Shown in pieces: positions 51,557 to 53,145 of a stretch of DNA of 53,145 bases. The stretch comes from an uncultured Lachnospiraceae bacterium. Lineage in GTDB: Bacteria; Bacillota; Clostridia; Lachnospirales; Lachnospiraceae. The position numbers and the translations under genes are program-made. The DNA is taken from NCBI GenBank assembly GCA_910585075.1, contig CAJUED010000025.1:1-53145 (forward strand), in the 5' to 3' direction. A model generated the notes under the pieces. That model did not search any database, had not been told where the DNA came from, and saw only the letters and a program-made list of their open reading frames with translations. Each line of letters begins with the position of its first letter. Position 1 is the stretch's first letter.

Positions 51557-52918
51557 TCACATTTTTCCTTCCAATTCCCTGATTGTATCAACAATTACCT
51601 CACTGCCATCCTCAGACAGTTCTTCCTCACGTACTGTTTCATAAAAATCCCGAAACAGCGCAAGGGCATCTTTTTTCTCCGCAAGCATACGGCTGCGCCC
51701 TGCCTGCTCCTGTCCCCCTGGGGAAAGCTGCGTATCCTCACGCACAATCTGCATAACATTGGGATACACGCTGCGCAGTGTACCGATAGGGTCAATAAGC
51801 TCGCCCTTATCTGTGAGTATGGCCTGAATATAATCCTGCCGGTATCCGCCTACCTCACCCAACACCCTGACTCCTTCCGGTAAAATATTCCCTTCCGTCA
51901 TTAAATTTGCCATATCAGTGGTTTCTACTGTTTCTGACTTTGCCATTACAGACAGTTCCTCCGTTCCTCCTCCGCGCAGTAATTCCCGCAGACTTCCCTT
52001 TATTTTCCGCATCCTTCGGAGGGGACGTAAGGGAAGCTGCTTTACCTCTCTTAGCCCTTCCGGCCCAATGCTCACCAGCAGAGCCGATTTTACCTGCCGG
52101 GTCTCCCCGAAGGAATATTGCAGAGGGGAACCGGCGTACCAGATGGGATGACTGCCGATTTGCTGAGGCTTGTGAATGTGGCCCAGCGCCACATAATCAA
52201 AGCCTTCAAATACGCCGGCGTCCACATTGTCAAGGCCGCCCACGTGGATGGTGCTCTCGCTGTCCGAGAGCTCCGGCTCCCGGCCTGCGTCGGTCACAAA
52301 AAAATGGGTTATAAGAACGCGGGTTTTCCCAGGCCTGTCTGACGTCTGGGGTACTATAAATTTATTTTCCAAAGCTTCCGCAGATTTTTTCTGCTTTTCT
52401 CCCTGACGCTCCCCTGTCTCCCACGCTTTTTCTTCTTCCCAATAGCATTCCAGCAAACGCGAGACAGCCTCCTGGCTTGTCCTTGCCCCCACCTGGGCAG
52501 GCTTTACAAAGGGCAGGAGCACAAATTCTGTCTCCCAGCCTTCCGTCTCCTTATCTTTTTTATCTTTTATCCTGACCCTTACCGGCCTGTCCTTTAATGT
52601 TCCTGCAATGTGTACTCCCTGCCTGCAAAGCAGACTTTCCCCAAAGCTGATACGTTCCGGAGAATCGTGGTTCCCGCTGATCATCAGCACCTGAACGCCT
52701 TTTTCCGACAGTCCTGTCAGAAAGCTGTCAAACAGTGTGACCGCCTCGGCCGGCGGAATCGCCCTGTCGTAAATATCCCCGGCAATCACTACCCCGTCCA
52801 CCTGATTTGCGCTTGCCATGCCGATGATTTGCTCCAGTATAAATTTCTGGTCTTCCAGCATGGAAAAGTCATTTACCGTTTTTCCTATATGTAAATCTGC
52901 AATGTGCAAAAATTTCAT
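51557..52918 (-). CDS. sbcD: Exonuclease subunit SbcD
   Basis: 453 aa. Metallophosphoesterase motifs in order: ADLHIGK, VIAGDIYDRA, ISGNHDSPE, LITHFF and ALGHIHKPQ, which bind two Mn2+ ions. The C-terminal capping domain follows. Nuclease partner of SbcC. GGAGG lies 4 nt before ATG 52918. Slightly longer than usual (about 380-410 aa), with extra Glu/Lys-rich residues at about 150-180. Confidence 0.95.
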   Translation of the reverse strand: MKFLHIADLHIGKTVNDFSMLEDQKFILEQIIGMASANQVDGVVIAGDIYDRAIPPAEAVTLFDSFLTGLSEKGVQVLMISGNHDSPERISFGESLLCRQGVHIAGTLKDRPVRVRIKDKKDKETEGWETEFVLLPFVKPAQVGARTSQEAVSRLLECYWEEEKAWETGERQGEKQKKSAEALENKFIVPQTSDRPGKTRVLITHFFVTDAGREPELSDSESTIHVGGLDNVDAGVFEGFDYVALGHIHKPQQIGSHPIWYAGSPLQYSFGETRQVKSALLVSIGPEGLREVKQLPLRPLRRMRKIKGSLRELLRGGGTEELSVMAKSETVETTDMANLMTEGNILPEGVRVLGEVGGYRQDYIQAILTDKGELIDPIGTLRSVYPNVMQIVREDTQLSPGGQEQAGRSRMLAEKKDALALFRDFYETVREEELSEDGSEVIVDTIRELEGKM

Positions 52919-52995
52919 CGTGCCTCCAGCCTTTTACTTTCATAATCCTGTAATAACCGCATTTCCTGTAATTAAAGTATACAGAAAAGGGAGCC

Positions 52996-53085
52996 TTAAA
53001 ACAATGAAAAGTTATCCTCCCGGCTCACCTTAAATTTTGCGTGATTCTTCTTTACAAAGCATAGCAAACTCTGTAAGATAAACAT
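52996..53085 (-). CDS. Possible 29-aa small protein
   Basis: Begins MFILQSLLCFVKKNHAKFKV with AGGAG 5 nt before the ATG and ends 77 nt upstream of sbcD. Its end overlaps a GAGCC..GGCTC hairpin (about 52988-53030). Hydrophobic then basic. No family known; may be chance. Confidence 0.28.
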   Translation of the reverse strand: MFILQSLLCFVKKNHAKFKVSREDNFSLF

Positions 53086-53145
53086 AATTACTCCTAGTAT
53101 AATAATGATATAGCCACAAGAGCTATATAGTTAATAAGTTACAAA

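Noticed and set aside
1..53145. CRISPR arrays, tRNA or rRNA genes, prophage or intact transposase genes
   Set aside because: None seen on either strand.

Overview
The window looks like chromosomal DNA of a gut-type Lachnospiraceae (Clostridia, Bacillota). Evidence: strong AGGAGG-type ribosome-binding sites, TTGACA/TATAAT promoters, a CIRCE-controlled htpG, a DUF5717 protein (a family I associate with Lachnospiraceae), anaerobic sulfatase maturation and many sugar ABC importers. The species cannot be named. No tRNA, rRNA, CRISPR array, prophage or intact insertion sequence was seen.

Layout. 1-6.5 kb (minus): DUF5717 protein, a SpoIID-like protein with a C-terminal peptidoglycan-binding domain, and an unrecognised 315-aa protein, with a 233-bp nested inverted repeat between the first two. 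6.7-11.2 kb (plus): response regulator, histidine kinase, ABC ATPase and two ABC-2 permeases, arranged like peptide-antibiotic sensing and resistance modules; four direct repeats of exactly 11-bp period precede the transporter. 11.2-14.4 kb: C45-type hydrolase, AraC/GyrI-like regulator, YjbR-like protein, and an MBL-fold gene with an apparent internal deletion. 14.55-15.3 kb: a type III toxin-antitoxin locus (perfect promoter, short repeated RNA, terminator, ToxN/AbiQ-like endoribonuclease). 15.4-19.8 kb: GPH symporter, Cys-type sulfatase and LacI regulator with three near-identical operators and a tandem duplication of the regulator's 3' end. 19.9-23.1 kb: aldo/keto reductase, XRE membrane regulator with a lipoprotein, and a nitrilase remnant. 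23.5-25.5 kb: TauE/SafE exporter and anaerobic sulfatase-maturating enzyme, which complement the sulfatase. 25.5-28.2 kb: a DUF5722 glycosidase among three palindromic MITE-like elements. 28.2-41.2 kb (minus): two sugar ABC importers, GH31, Gfo/Idh/MocA, a sugar isomerase/epimerase-type TIM barrel, an MDR-type dehydrogenase and a LacI regulator. One importer's binding protein is a chimera with the N-terminus of a YesM-type kinase, and one permease has a frame break at an A8 tract. 41.6-43.6 kb (plus): AraC regulator and zinc dehydrogenase. 43.8-53 kb (minus): htpG, PrsA-like foldase, FAD oxidoreductase, sbcC and sbcD.

The most novel-looking signal is a 5' leader found six times in front of unrelated genes (at about 6.5, 16.8, 27.8, 42.6, 48.8 and 51.4 kb). 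Its core reads GCGCAAAAAGCAGCGCAG followed by AAATGAGG, which holds the ribosome-binding site. In three copies a hairpin lies upstream whose loop is complementary to the core, and one copy shows a compensatory change. The core can also fold on itself, so two exclusive structures next to the ribosome-binding site are possible. This resembles a cis-regulatory RNA that I do not recognise.
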